Shown one piece after another: positions 15,813-24,878 of a DNA stretch of 32,740 nt; the first letter of the stretch is position 1, and each line of letters begins with the position of its first letter. Under the pieces are notes generated by a model that was not told where the DNA came from, ran no database searches, and saw nothing but the letters and a program-made list of their open reading frames with translations. The stretch is from Paracoccaceae bacterium (GTDB lineage Bacteria > Pseudomonadota > Alphaproteobacteria > Rhodobacterales > Rhodobacteraceae). Location of the stretch: the NCBI GenBank assembly GCA_027484915.1, contig JAIXSA010000019.1:1-32740 (forward strand). The letters are read 5' to 3'. A program made the translations under genes and the position numbers.

Positions 15813-17567
15813 ATGTTCAAACCCTTTGCCCTGCTTGCCCTGCTGCTGACCGTCCTTCTCGTCGTGCAGCCGCGTGCCGCCCTGGCCCAGGACGAGCAGG
15901 TCTACATCCAGCTCGAGGCGCATCCGGACGTCGCCACCGCCACAACCCGGGCCGAGGCATACCGCGCGCTTTTCCCCGAAACGGCGGGCTTCGGCCTTCG
16001 CTCCGGCTGGTTCGGCGTCCTTCTCGGACCCTATCCACCGACCGAGGCCGCCAACCTTATGGCCAACCTCAAGTCCGAGCGCCTGATCCCGCGCGACAGT
16101 TTCATCACATACCCCGGCGACCTGCGTGATCCGTTCTGGCCGGCCGACGGCGCCGCGGCAGCCTCCGGCGAACCGGTCCCCGATCCGGCCGCCGAGGTGG
16201 CCGCCGAACCCGCGCCGCAGCCCGATCCGGCGCCCACCCCGGACGAAGACCGTCAGCAGGCCCGCGACAGCGAGGCGCTTCTGACGCCAGAGGACCGCAA
16301 GGACCTGCAGACCGCGCTGCAGTGGTTCGGTTACTACCCGTCCGCCATCGACGGCGCCTTCGGCCCCGGCACGCGCACGTCGATGTCCGCCTGGCAGGAA
16401 GCGCGGGGCTATGAAGCGACCGGCATCCTGACCACACGCCAGCGGCGCGAACTGCTTGACGCCTGGCGGGGCGAGTTGTCCGCCTTCGGCTTCCAGGACG
16501 TGATCGAGACCGAGTCAGGCATCACCGTCACCCTGCCGCTGGGTCTCGTGGAATTCGACCACTATGAGCCGCCCTTCGTCCACTACCGCGCCAAGGTCGA
16601 GGGCGCGCCGACGATCATTCTGATCTCGCAGCCCGGCAACGAGGCGGCTCTCTACGGCCTTTATGACGTGCTGCAAACGCTGGATTCCGTGCCGCTGGAC
16701 GGCGCGCGCGACCGCGACGACCGCAGCTTCCGCATCCGCGGCACCTCGGCCAAGGCCGACACCACCATCTACGCCGAACGCAACGGCGAGCGGATCAAGG
16801 GCTGGATGCTGATCTCCACCCCTGGAAACGAGGGCCGCGACGCCCGCATCCTGAAGGTTCTGCAGGACAGCTTCTCGCCCGACGGAGACAGCGTGCTTGA
16901 CCCCGGCATGGTGGCGATGGACGCCGGCACCCAGGCCGGACTGATGGCCGGGCTCGAGGTCCGCAAGCCCAAGCTCAGCCGCACCGGTTTCTTCGTCAGC
17001 GCCGACGGCGCGGTCGTGACCACGGTCGAGGCCGTGGCCCAATGTGGCCGCGTCACCATCGACCGCACCACTGACGCCGAGGTCGCCCTGACCGACGCCA
17101 CGGGCCTTGCGATCCTCAAGCCGAAATCGCCGCTCGCGCCCCGCGCCGTGGCCGCCTTCGCCACCGCCTCCACCCGCCCCGGCAGCGAGGTGACGGTTCC
17201 CGGCTATTCCTACGAAGACCGCCTGCCCGCGCCCGTCCTGACCTTCGGAACCTTCGAGGATGCACAGGGCCTTGATGGCGAAACCGGCGTCCTGCGCCTG
17301 TCGCTGCAATCCCTGCCCGGTGACGCAGGCGGCGCGGTCCTTGACGGCACCGGCTCTGTCCTTGGCATGCTGCTGCCCGCCGCCCCGCAGGACGGCAAGC
17401 TTATGCCCGCCGGCGTCGCCTTCGCCCTTTCGGGGGCCGAGATCACCCGCCTTCTGGCCGCCAACGGCATCACCGGACCCGCCCCCGGCGCGTCGGCACC
17501 GCTTGCCCCTGGCGCACTGGCCGAGCTTGGCACGGGCCTTACCGCGCTGGTCTCCTGCTGGGAATAG
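15813..17567 (+). CDS. Exported SPOR / peptidoglycan-binding / trypsin-fold protein, catalytic triad apparently lost
   Basis: A 584-residue envelope protein. Residues 1-25 are a signal peptide ending AALA. Residues 29-100 look like a SPOR domain, which binds denuded peptidoglycan (VYIQLEAHPD, SGWFGVLLGPYP, LIPRDSFI). A Pro/Ala-rich linker spans about 110-150. Residues 157-207 are a PG_binding_1 domain (LQTALQWFGYYPSAIDGAFG, TRTSMSAWQ). Residues 215-350 are a mixed domain I do not recognise. Residues 379-540 have a trypsin/HtrA-like fold (RTGFFVSADGAVVTTVEAV, GLAILK, LPGDAGGAVLDGTGSVLGML). The positions expected to be His, Asp and Ser read Glu396, Gly421 and Ala495, so it is probably not a protease. 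The ATG at 15813 is fixed by the signal peptide. It is transcribed divergently from glyQ. Confidence 0.85.
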   Translation: MFKPFALLALLLTVLLVVQPRAALAQDEQVYIQLEAHPDVATATTRAEAYRALFPETAGFGLRSGWFGVLLGPYPPTEAANLMANLKSERLIPRDSFITYPGDLRDPFWPADGAAAASGEPVPDPAAEVAAEPAPQPDPAPTPDEDRQQARDSEALLTPEDRKDLQTALQWFGYYPSAIDGAFGPGTRTSMSAWQEARGYEATGILTTRQRRELLDAWRGELSAFGFQDVIETESGITVTLPLGLVEFDHYEPPFVHYRAKVEGAPTIILISQPGNEAALYGLYDVLQTLDSVPLDGARDRDDRSFRIRGTSAKADTTIYAERNGERIKGWMLISTPGNEGRDARILKVLQDSFSPDGDSVLDPGMVAMDAGTQAGLMAGLEVRKPKLSRTGFFVSADGAVVTTVEAVAQCGRVTIDRTTDAEVALTDATGLAILKPKSPLAPRAVAAFATASTRPGSEVTVPGYSYEDRLPAPVLTFGTFEDAQGLDGETGVLRLSLQSLPGDAGGAVLDGTGSVLGMLLPAAPQDGKLMPAGVAFALSGAEITRLLAANGITGPAPGASAPLAPGALAELGTGLTALVSCWE

Positions 17568-17615
17568 GGCCGTCCGCGCCCGAGGCGTAGACGCAGTCTC
17601 ACGTCTCGGCGTCGC

Positions 17616-19064
17616 TCAGCGCCGCCAGAAACTTGGCAGCACCAGGACCAGGATGGCCAATAGGCCCAGACGGCCCAGAAGCATACTCAGAGACATGATC
17701 GCAATGGCGCCTGGCGGGAAGTCGACAAAAGTGCCGGTCCTTTCCATCAGCGGGCCGAAGCCGTATCCGATGTTGCCCATCGCCTGCCACACCGCAAAGA
17801 GCGCCGACACTGAATCGACGCCTGTCAGGGTCATCGCCACGCTCAGCACGCCAATGATGAACACGTAGCCAGAGACGAACATCATTACAGCATTCAGGAT
17901 GTCATCATCGACCGTGCGTCCTGCGTACTTTACCGGGTCTACCGTATTCGGATTGCCGATTTTCCGGATTTCGCGGGTCAGGAAGCTCAACGCAATCTGC
18001 ACCCGAAAGACGGTCAGGGCGCCCGAACTGGATCCCGAACACCCGCCGATCAGACCGACGATGAAAGCGACAAGCATGGCAAAGCCGCCCCATCCCATGA
18101 ATGATCCCGAAAAGAACCCGGTCCCGGTCATGATCGAGCTTAGGTTGAAGAGCGTCTCTCGGAAGGTCGGCTCAACTTCTGCTCCAGTCGACAGAACACG
18201 CCACAGCGTCACCGCAAGCACAGCAACAAGCATCCACAAAAGGTAGGAGCGGATCTGGATATCCTGGATCAGCGGTCGAGGACTGCCGTTGATGAGCTGC
18301 ACAAAGCGGATGTAAGGCAGCGCTGCTAGGATCATGAACAGCGAGCCGACATATTCCCCGGGCCCCACGTATTTCGAAAACGAGATGTCAGATGGGAAAA
18401 ATCCCCCCGTGGCGACGGTCGCGAACCCTCCCACAACGGCGTCTAGCGCGGTCATGCCAATCACGGAGTAGGTCGCAATGCAGGCCAGCGTCAGCCCAGA
18501 GTAGACATAAAGAAGCTGCAGCGCGATGTCGGTCGCGCGCGGCAGCGCCTTGCCGAAGGTGTCGAACCCCTCGGTCCGGAAAAACTGCATCCCCCCGATC
18601 CGCATCAGCGGCAGGAAGATCATCGCGATGAAGGCGATCCCCAGGCCCCCAAGCCAGTTCAGCATCCCCCGCCACAGGTTCATGCCCGCCGGCAGCTCGT
18701 CCAGCCCATAGATCACGGTCGCCCCGGTGGTGGTGATGCCCGAGACAGCCTCGAAATAGGCGTTATTCAGTGACAGGCCCGGCGCGCCGATCCAGAACGG
18801 AAGCGCGCCGAAGAACGGCACCAGAAACCAGATCCCCGCCGTCAGCAGATAGGCCTGCCGGGTGTCAAGCGCGCGCCCCAGCGCGTTGCCGGTTGATAGC
18901 GACAGCGCCGCGCCGACAACCCCGGTCAGCGCAGCACAGGCCAGGAAGTCATAGCCGTTCGCCAGCCCCGCCCGCCAGTCGATGATGGCCGGGGCCAGCA
19001 TCAGGATCGCCAGCACGATCAGGATGCGGCCAATGACATAGGCGACGGGGCGGAGGTCTACCAT
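17616..19064 (-). CDS. trkH: TrkH-family potassium uptake channel subunit
   Basis: A 482-residue inner-membrane protein that forms the K+-translocating pore of the Trk system; it needs a cytoplasmic TrkA-type partner, which is not in this window. Four pore-loop repeats can be read: SGITTTGATVIYG, GGFATVATGGFFPSD, SSIMTGTGFFSG and AMGNIGYGFGP, each carrying the conserved filter glycine. Transmembrane segments surround each loop, and the C-terminus ends in a hydrophobic helix (LLAILVLVLPSFWRR). The first third (about 18530-19064) uses the very GC-rich codons of the neighbourhood, while the C-terminal two thirds are visibly less GC-rich, suggesting a mosaic gene. The ATG at 19064 lacks an obvious ribosome site. 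It stands alone, converging with the SPOR-protein gene. Confidence 0.93.
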   Translation of the reverse strand: MVDLRPVAYVIGRILIVLAILMLAPAIIDWRAGLANGYDFLACAALTGVVGAALSLSTGNALGRALDTRQAYLLTAGIWFLVPFFGALPFWIGAPGLSLNNAYFEAVSGITTTGATVIYGLDELPAGMNLWRGMLNWLGGLGIAFIAMIFLPLMRIGGMQFFRTEGFDTFGKALPRATDIALQLLYVYSGLTLACIATYSVIGMTALDAVVGGFATVATGGFFPSDISFSKYVGPGEYVGSLFMILAALPYIRFVQLINGSPRPLIQDIQIRSYLLWMLVAVLAVTLWRVLSTGAEVEPTFRETLFNLSSIMTGTGFFSGSFMGWGGFAMLVAFIVGLIGGCSGSSSGALTVFRVQIALSFLTREIRKIGNPNTVDPVKYAGRTVDDDILNAVMMFVSGYVFIIGVLSVAMTLTGVDSVSALFAVWQAMGNIGYGFGPLMERTGTFVDFPPGAIAIMSLSMLLGRLGLLAILVLVLPSFWRR

Positions 19065-19103
19065 GGTCGGGCATGGCTACGCGGCCCCGCGCCTTTGGTC
19101 AAT

Positions 19104-20189
<1,086 letters not shown>

Positions 20190-20271
20190 TTGGGCAGGTC
20201 CTTTCGGTTCGGGCGCGGCCATCGGGCAGGCACCGTCAATTTCCGGAGAGTCTTACGTGGCTAGCCCACCG

Positions 20272-20290
20272 CCGGATCACCCTGATCCGG
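20272..20290. other. Perfect 8-bp inverted repeat between folE2 and the esterase gene
   Basis: CCGGATCA, CCC, TGATCCGG, a perfect stem with a 3-base loop, in the 156-base gap after the esterase stop and before folE2. There is no T-run on either side, so it is not a classical terminator. It may be a Rho-assisted stop for the metZ-esterase transcript or an operator for folE2. Confidence 0.45.
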
Positions 20291-20345
20291 GGCAGATGTC
20301 CATCAGATAGGGATTCCCCGGCGCGACGCAAGATGAATCCGGACT

Positions 20346-21572
20346 CTATCCATCCGTTTCCGACCAGCGCGGCACAATCCGCTGCTGCAACGCCCAGTCC
20401 TGCAGGCTTTCGCCAAAGGGCCCAGGGTCGCCGCCTTCGGTCCGCAGCCCGGTCGCACCACCCCCCGCCGTGGTAGGATCGCCCTTCACGAACCCCTCGG
20501 GCGTCGCGATGCCTTCGGGAAATCCCAGCGCAACAAATGTCTTGTCCAGGGTAGGTGGCACCTCGGACAACGTCAGGCGGACCTCGCGCGGCCCGCTGAT
20601 CCCTGCCGCAACGATCCGTGTCGTCAACCCCCGGGGCGGCTGCCAGACGAAGCCCAGATGCGGCAGCGGCCTGACGCCAACCTCGACCGGCCCAGAGGGG
20701 GGCGGCGCGGCCACCAGATCACCAACACCTCCCGCAAACGTGATCCGGACCTCGGACCCCGCGACCCGCGCCGCGACCATCCGCACGGGTGCCCACCCAT
20801 CGCCCGTCAGGGCCCGCTGGATCGCCCGGCCATGCAATGCCCCCAACCGTACGGCACTGCGCGGCTTCAGGTGCACCCCGTCCGACCGTTCCAGCATGTA
20901 CTCAGGTCCGGCCAGGATCACCTGCCCCGACCGCGCCTCGGCCAAGTCCAGTTGCGCCAGCGGCACACCTCGACGCCCCGGTTTGTAGAAGGCCGTGGTC
21001 TGACTAAGACAGAAGACAAGTCGCCCCCGCCCGCCGGTTGCCGCCGCAAGCGCTGCATCCAACCCCTCGACCAGTGCATCCATCCGCTCCAGATAAACCG
21101 GGTGCGGCGTGCGCGCGTCGGCCTGACCCTGGACCCAGGACACCACCAGCCGCTCAAGGCGCAGGTCCCGCTCGGCCGCCAGCTCAACCGCCCGCGCCAA
21201 ACACCGCTCGACGTTCCGGAACGCCGCGCCGCCCGGCAAGAACACGTCAACCTCCGTGTTCCGCCGCGCAAGGTTGACGGTCAGAAGCCGGTCCTGCGGC
21301 CCCAGAGCCCCCAGGATCGCCGCCGACGCCGCCGTCAGCGGCCCCGACCGCCCGTGCCGCAGATGCGCGACCGGCGCTGCCAAGGCACCGTCAGGCAGGT
21401 CCTGCGTCGGATCGTTGGCGACCTTCGGCTCTCCGTTCGCACCAAACACCCAGGCCCGGTCCGCATCCACCGGACCCGGCCTTTCTCCCAGCGGTCGCAA
21501 GCGCGGTACCAGGGCCAAAAGCGACTGGCCGAGGCCCAGATACAGCACCAGCTCTCCGCCCGGCGCGGCCAC
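20346..21572 (-). CDS. SASA/SGNH-type carbohydrate esterase-like protein
   Basis: A 408-residue protein whose N-terminal half resembles sialate O-acetylesterase (SASA) domains of the SGNH hydrolase superfamily. The nucleophile block is LYLGLGQSLLAL (Ser17), the central block is WVQGQADART, where relatives usually have QGE, and the Asp/His pair is in RSDGVHLKPRSAVRLGA. Residues from about 270 onward are a beta-rich tail with repeated hydrophobic strands. There is no signal peptide: the first strand begins at residue 8. The start is GTG at 21572, one base after the metZ stop, so the gene is almost certainly co-transcribed and coupled with metZ and hence under the SAM-II switch. Substrate unknown; a role in methionine metabolism is not implied by sequence. 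Confidence 0.7.
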   Translation of the reverse strand: MAAPGGELVLYLGLGQSLLALVPRLRPLGERPGPVDADRAWVFGANGEPKVANDPTQDLPDGALAAPVAHLRHGRSGPLTAASAAILGALGPQDRLLTVNLARRNTEVDVFLPGGAAFRNVERCLARAVELAAERDLRLERLVVSWVQGQADARTPHPVYLERMDALVEGLDAALAAATGGRGRLVFCLSQTTAFYKPGRRGVPLAQLDLAEARSGQVILAGPEYMLERSDGVHLKPRSAVRLGALHGRAIQRALTGDGWAPVRMVAARVAGSEVRITFAGGVGDLVAAPPPSGPVEVGVRPLPHLGFVWQPPRGLTTRIVAAGISGPREVRLTLSEVPPTLDKTFVALGFPEGIATPEGFVKGDPTTAGGGATGLRTEGGDPGPFGESLQDWALQQRIVPRWSETDG

Positions 21573-21573
21573 G

Positions 21574-22755
21574 TCAGGCGACAGCCAGCGCCTGCGTCAG
21601 GTCGGCGATCAGGTCGCCCGCATCCTCGAGCCCCAACGACAGCCGGATCAGGCCCGGAGTGATCCCCAAGCTGTCCTTCTGGTCCTGCGGCAGCCGCTGG
21701 TGCGTCGTCGTCGCGGGATGCGTAGCGATGGTCTTCGCGTCGCCCAGGTTGTTGGAAATCTTGGCGATTTCCAGCGCGTTCATGAAGCGGAAGGCCGCCT
21801 CCTTGCCACCCGCGATCTCGAACGTCACCAGCGTCCCGCCCGACCCCATCTGGTCCATCGCCAGCCGATGCTGCGGATGGGTGTTCAGCCCCGGATAGAT
21901 CACCTTGGTGACCTTGCCATGCGCCGACAGCGCCTTGGCAACGGTCAGCGCCGTATCCGCCATTGCCCGACAGCGCAGGTCCAGTGTCGCCATGCCGTTC
22001 AAGTGCATCCAGGCGGTGAACGGGCTCATCGAGCCCCCGGTGTGCTTCATGTAGGGCTCAAGCACCTTGCGAACGAACTCCTTCGTGCCGCAGACGACAC
22101 CCCCCAGCGCGCGCCCCTGCCCGTCGATATGCTTCGTCGTGGAGTAGACCACCACATCCGCCCCCTGCTCCACCGCGCGCGAAAAGATCGGCGTCGCAAA
22201 GACGTTGTCGCAGATCACCAAAGCACCCTGCGCATGGGCGATCTCGGCCACACTGCGGATATCCACCAGTTCCAGCGTCGGGTTCGACATGGATTCAAAG
22301 AACACCGCCTTCGTTCCAGGCGTCACGGCCTTGCGCCACTGGTCCAGGTCCGCGCCGTCGACAAAGGTGACCTTCACGCCAAAGCGCTGCAGCACTTCCT
22401 CCAGCACGTAAAGGCAGGACCCGAAAAGCGCGCGGGCGCTGACCACATGGTCCCCCGCCCGCAGCATCGACATCAGCGCACCCGAAACCGCCGCCATGCC
22501 TGACGCGGTCGCAAAGGCGTCCTCGGTCCCCTCCAGCGCGGCGATCCGCTCTTCGAACATCCGGGTCGTCGGGTTGCCGTAGCGGGCATAGATGAACTCG
22601 TCCTCGCCCGCCTTCACGAAGCGCGCCTCGGCGGCCTCGGCCGTGGGGTAGACGAACCCTTGCGTCAGGAAGATCGCCTCGGCCATCTCGCCATACTGGC
22701 TGCGGCGGCTGCCTTCGTGCACGAGGCTCGTGCGGGTCTTCCAGTCCTTCGTCAT
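21574..22755 (-). CDS. metZ: O-succinylhomoserine sulfhydrylase
   Basis: A 393-residue PLP enzyme of the Cys/Met metabolism family that makes homocysteine directly from O-succinylhomoserine and sulfide. Family motifs are complete: QGFVYPTAEAAEARF, YARYGNPT (57-62 region), GMAAVSGALMSML, the cofactor aspartate in ICDNVFATPI (Asp183), the Schiff-base lysine in VVVYSTTKHIDGQGR (Lys208), GGTLVTFEI and THPATTTHQRL. The close homologues MetB and MetY cannot be excluded by eye, but the overall wording fits MetZ. The ATG at 22755 (MTKDWKTRTSLVHEG) is preceded by GGGAGG and GAGAG; a longer reading to 22794 would start inside the attenuator. Expression is predicted to be switched off by S-adenosylmethionine through the leader. 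Confidence 0.93.
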   Translation of the reverse strand: MTKDWKTRTSLVHEGSRRSQYGEMAEAIFLTQGFVYPTAEAAEARFVKAGEDEFIYARYGNPTTRMFEERIAALEGTEDAFATASGMAAVSGALMSMLRAGDHVVSARALFGSCLYVLEEVLQRFGVKVTFVDGADLDQWRKAVTPGTKAVFFESMSNPTLELVDIRSVAEIAHAQGALVICDNVFATPIFSRAVEQGADVVVYSTTKHIDGQGRALGGVVCGTKEFVRKVLEPYMKHTGGSMSPFTAWMHLNGMATLDLRCRAMADTALTVAKALSAHGKVTKVIYPGLNTHPQHRLAMDQMGSGGTLVTFEIAGGKEAAFRFMNALEIAKISNNLGDAKTIATHPATTTHQRLPQDQKDSLGITPGLIRLSLGLEDAGDLIADLTQALAVA

Positions 22756-22778
22756 CTCTCGCGGGCCTCCCGGCCAAT

Positions 22779-22811
22779 AAAAAGCCCCGGACAACCGAAA
22801 GGTGCCGGGGC
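22779..22811 (-). terminator. Intrinsic terminator (attenuator) between the SAM-II aptamer and metZ
   Basis: On the minus strand GCCCCGG, then an inner ACC-tttc-GGT pairing, then CCGGGGC and TTTTT. The stem lies 10 bases after the aptamer and 24 bases before metZ, where a ligand-controlled terminator would be expected. Confidence 0.88.
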
Positions 22812-22821
22812 CAAGCCCTTC

Positions 22822-22876
22822 ACCTCTTTAGCGGCTTGTTTAACGTGGCCCGCAATCCGGAGGACAAATCGCCACG
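22822..22876 (-). promoter_or_regulatory. SAM-II (SAM-alpha) riboswitch upstream of metZ
   Basis: Read on the minus strand the leader holds the SAM-II landmarks in order: P1 5' arm CGTGGC (22871-22876), loop with GATTTG and CCGGATTGC, P1 3' arm GCCACG, then TTAAACAAG and the pseudoknot-side GCTAAAGAGG. The P1 arms are perfectly complementary over 6 bp. SAM-II riboswitches bind S-adenosylmethionine and are known ahead of methionine genes in alphaproteobacteria. Here the aptamer is followed by an intrinsic terminator, so transcriptional attenuation is likely. Confidence 0.93.
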
Positions 22877-22882
22877 ATGGTT

Positions 22883-22911
22883 TGAATACGCCTGCCGCCC
22901 AGTGTGGTCAA
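22883..22911 (-). promoter_or_regulatory. Predicted sigma-70 promoter of the metZ leader
   Basis: TTGACC (22906-22911), exactly 17 bases, TATTCA (22883-22888) on the minus strand. The expected transcription start falls at the first bases of the riboswitch P1 stem, which supports both calls. Confidence 0.75.
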
Positions 22912-22984
22912 CCCGCCCGTCACGCTTGATTTTCGCACGCCGGTAAAGGACGCTGACGACATCACCCCTGACCGCAAGGCCCCC

Positions 22985-24103
22985 ATGCGCCGCCTGCTCT
23001 TCGTCCTCGCCACCCTGTCCCCCGCCCCCCCCGCCTGGGCGCAATCCTGCACCGACCGCGTCGCCGACCCTGAAACCCAGGTCACCCTCTGCGACCAGGC
23101 CTTCCAGGCCGCCGGATCGCCCGAGGACGCCGCGCTTGCTCTCGCCTACAAGGGCGAGGCGCAGCGGATGCTCGGCCAGTTCGACGACGCGGCGGCCACG
23201 TTGCAGCAGGCGCTCGGCTACACCCCCGCCAACGCCTGGGTCTGGGTCGAGTTGGGCAATGTCCGCTACGACCAGGGCGACAGCGCCGGGGCGCTGGCGC
23301 ATTACTCTGCCGCCCTTGCGACCGAGGATTACATTTCCGCCTGGGCCAACCGGGCCGAGACCTGGTGGCAATTCCGCGAGGGGCAGCGCTGTTCGGACGA
23401 CGCGGACAACGCGCTGCGCCTTGACCCGCAATACGCCTATGCGAACGAGATCAAGGGTCGCTGCCTGATCGACCTTGGCCGCTCCGAAGAGGCGCTGTCC
23501 TACTTCGACACCGCCATCGCGCTGGCTCCTGGCTATCAGAACGCCTACCGCAACAAGCTTGCCGCCCTGGCCGCGCTTGGCCGCCACGAGGACGTCGTCG
23601 CCGTCGCGGACGAAGCCTTGCGCCCCGGCACCGTCCCCGAGCCGAACCCCGAGATCGAGGAGGATATCCTCGCCCGCCGCCTGCTCGCGCTTGGCGAATA
23701 CGCACCCCCCGCCACCGTGGCGACCGAGGCCGCAGCCCTTCTGCAACGCTACCCGCAGAACCTGGCGGCGGTGAACGTCCAGGGCGCGGCCCTTCTGGCC
23801 GACGGCAAGGCCGCCGAGGCCGATCAAGTCACCCAGGTCCTGCGCCAGAACCCCAACGGCGCGCGGATGGAAGCGGTCTATCACGACACCCTCGCCCGGA
23901 TCGACGCGGCCCTTGGCCGGATGGACGACGCCTATGCCAATTTCGAGGCGGCCCTGAACATCGACCCCGCACTGTCAAGGACCTACGCCCGCAAACTGTC
24001 CGAGCTTGGCTTCCTGCCGCTGTCGAACGCGCCGCCGGCTGTGCTGACCGCGCTTCGCCGCTGCATCGATGTCAAGAAGACCGCCTGCGTCCTGACCAGA
24101 TGA
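22985..24103 (+). CDS. Exported TPR-repeat protein
   Basis: A 372-residue protein with a signal peptide (MRRLLFVLATLSPAPPAWAQ) and a chain of tetratricopeptide repeats. Repeats are seen at about residues 60-95 (AYKGEAQRMLGQFDDAAATL), 95-128 (NVRYDQGDSAGALAHYSAAL), 130-160, 165-200 (GRCLIDLGRSEEALSYFDTA) and near the C-terminus (DAALGRMDDAYANFEAALNI). Two cysteines near the start of the mature protein and two at the C-terminal end suggest disulfides in the periplasm. TPR proteins are scaffolds, so the partner cannot be predicted. The ATG at 22985 was chosen for the signal peptide; the frame is open from 22904 but that part overlaps the metZ promoter. It is transcribed divergently from metZ. 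Confidence 0.88.
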   Translation: MRRLLFVLATLSPAPPAWAQSCTDRVADPETQVTLCDQAFQAAGSPEDAALALAYKGEAQRMLGQFDDAAATLQQALGYTPANAWVWVELGNVRYDQGDSAGALAHYSAALATEDYISAWANRAETWWQFREGQRCSDDADNALRLDPQYAYANEIKGRCLIDLGRSEEALSYFDTAIALAPGYQNAYRNKLAALAALGRHEDVVAVADEALRPGTVPEPNPEIEEDILARRLLALGEYAPPATVATEAAALLQRYPQNLAAVNVQGAALLADGKAAEADQVTQVLRQNPNGARMEAVYHDTLARIDAALGRMDDAYANFEAALNIDPALSRTYARKLSELGFLPLSNAPPAVLTALRRCIDVKKTACVLTR

Positions 24104-24107
24104 CAAA

Positions 24108-24131
24108 GGGCGCCGCTGGGGCGCCCCGTCT
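24108..24131 (+). terminator. Probable terminator of the TPR gene
   Basis: GGGCGCC (24108-24114), 5-base loop, GGCGCCC (24120-24126), followed only by the weak tail CGTCTT. The stem is strong and the T-run poor. It lies between two converging genes. Confidence 0.55.
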
Positions 24132-24149
24132 TGCCGTGTGGCGGCTCGC

Positions 24150-24782
24150 TCAGGCCTTGTGACCGGCATCCAGGTTGATCACCGTCAGCACCATGGCCCG
24201 CAGGACCGTATGGCCGATGATCGGCAGCACCGCCCAGAACAGCAGCCAGTGCGACGGCTCGACCACGCGGATCATGGTTTCGTTCAGCAGCAGGAAGCCG
24301 AAGTTGTAGACAACCATCATCTTGGTCAGGTTCGGCAGATGCTCACGCATCTCCTCATCCGGCCAGAAGCTGGCGGCAGTCGCGGTCCGGCCGTTCAGCA
24401 CGTCCTGCAGGAAGACCCCGGCGATCACCACGTAGAAGACCGACTGCATCCGCTGGCACCACAGCGGGTCGTCCACCAGCGCCACCACGGCCAGCGGAGC
24501 CGCTGCGAAAATCAGCGCAAGGATCACAGCCTGGGTCGGCGAATAGCGCGTCAGCATCCGCCGCACCATGCCCTCGAACCCCATCCCGATCCGCACGGCC
24601 AGCGCGGCCAGGAAAGCCGTCGCAAAGGCCTGTCCATTATGATCCGGCCCCAGCAGCACCGACAGGACCGGATAGCCCAGCAGCAGCACCGCGCCCGGCA
24701 GGTAGAGCGACCGCGACAGCGGCGGCAGATCCTGGAACAGGCTGAGGAAGATGCGGACAAGGTCAAGCGGCGAGCGATACAT
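24150..24782 (-). CDS. Multi-pass membrane protein, unknown function
   Basis: A 210-residue integral membrane protein with about six hydrophobic helices, including LYLPGAVLLLGYPVLSVLL, AVILALIFAAAPLAVVALV, SVFYVVIAGVFLQDVL, MMVVYNFGFLLLNETMI and WLLFWAVLPIIGHTVL. I do not recognise the family. A polar segment in the middle (TATAASFWPDEEMREHLPNL) looks like a loop. The ATG at 24782 has AAGGG upstream at suitable spacing. It lies downstream of yciB in the same direction with a 96-base gap, so it may belong to the same transcript; the septation-protein neighbour hints at an envelope role only by position. Confidence 0.75.
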   Translation of the reverse strand: MYRSPLDLVRIFLSLFQDLPPLSRSLYLPGAVLLLGYPVLSVLLGPDHNGQAFATAFLAALAVRIGMGFEGMVRRMLTRYSPTQAVILALIFAAAPLAVVALVDDPLWCQRMQSVFYVVIAGVFLQDVLNGRTATAASFWPDEEMREHLPNLTKMMVVYNFGFLLLNETMIRVVEPSHWLLFWAVLPIIGHTVLRAMVLTVINLDAGHKA

Positions 24783-24878
24783 GGCAGAACCCTTCTGGCG
24801 TGCTGAAAGGTCTAGCCACGAACCAAGGCAGACCTGCGGCAGAAGACGGTCCGTAGCGGGGCATTTGCCCCCCGCCCG

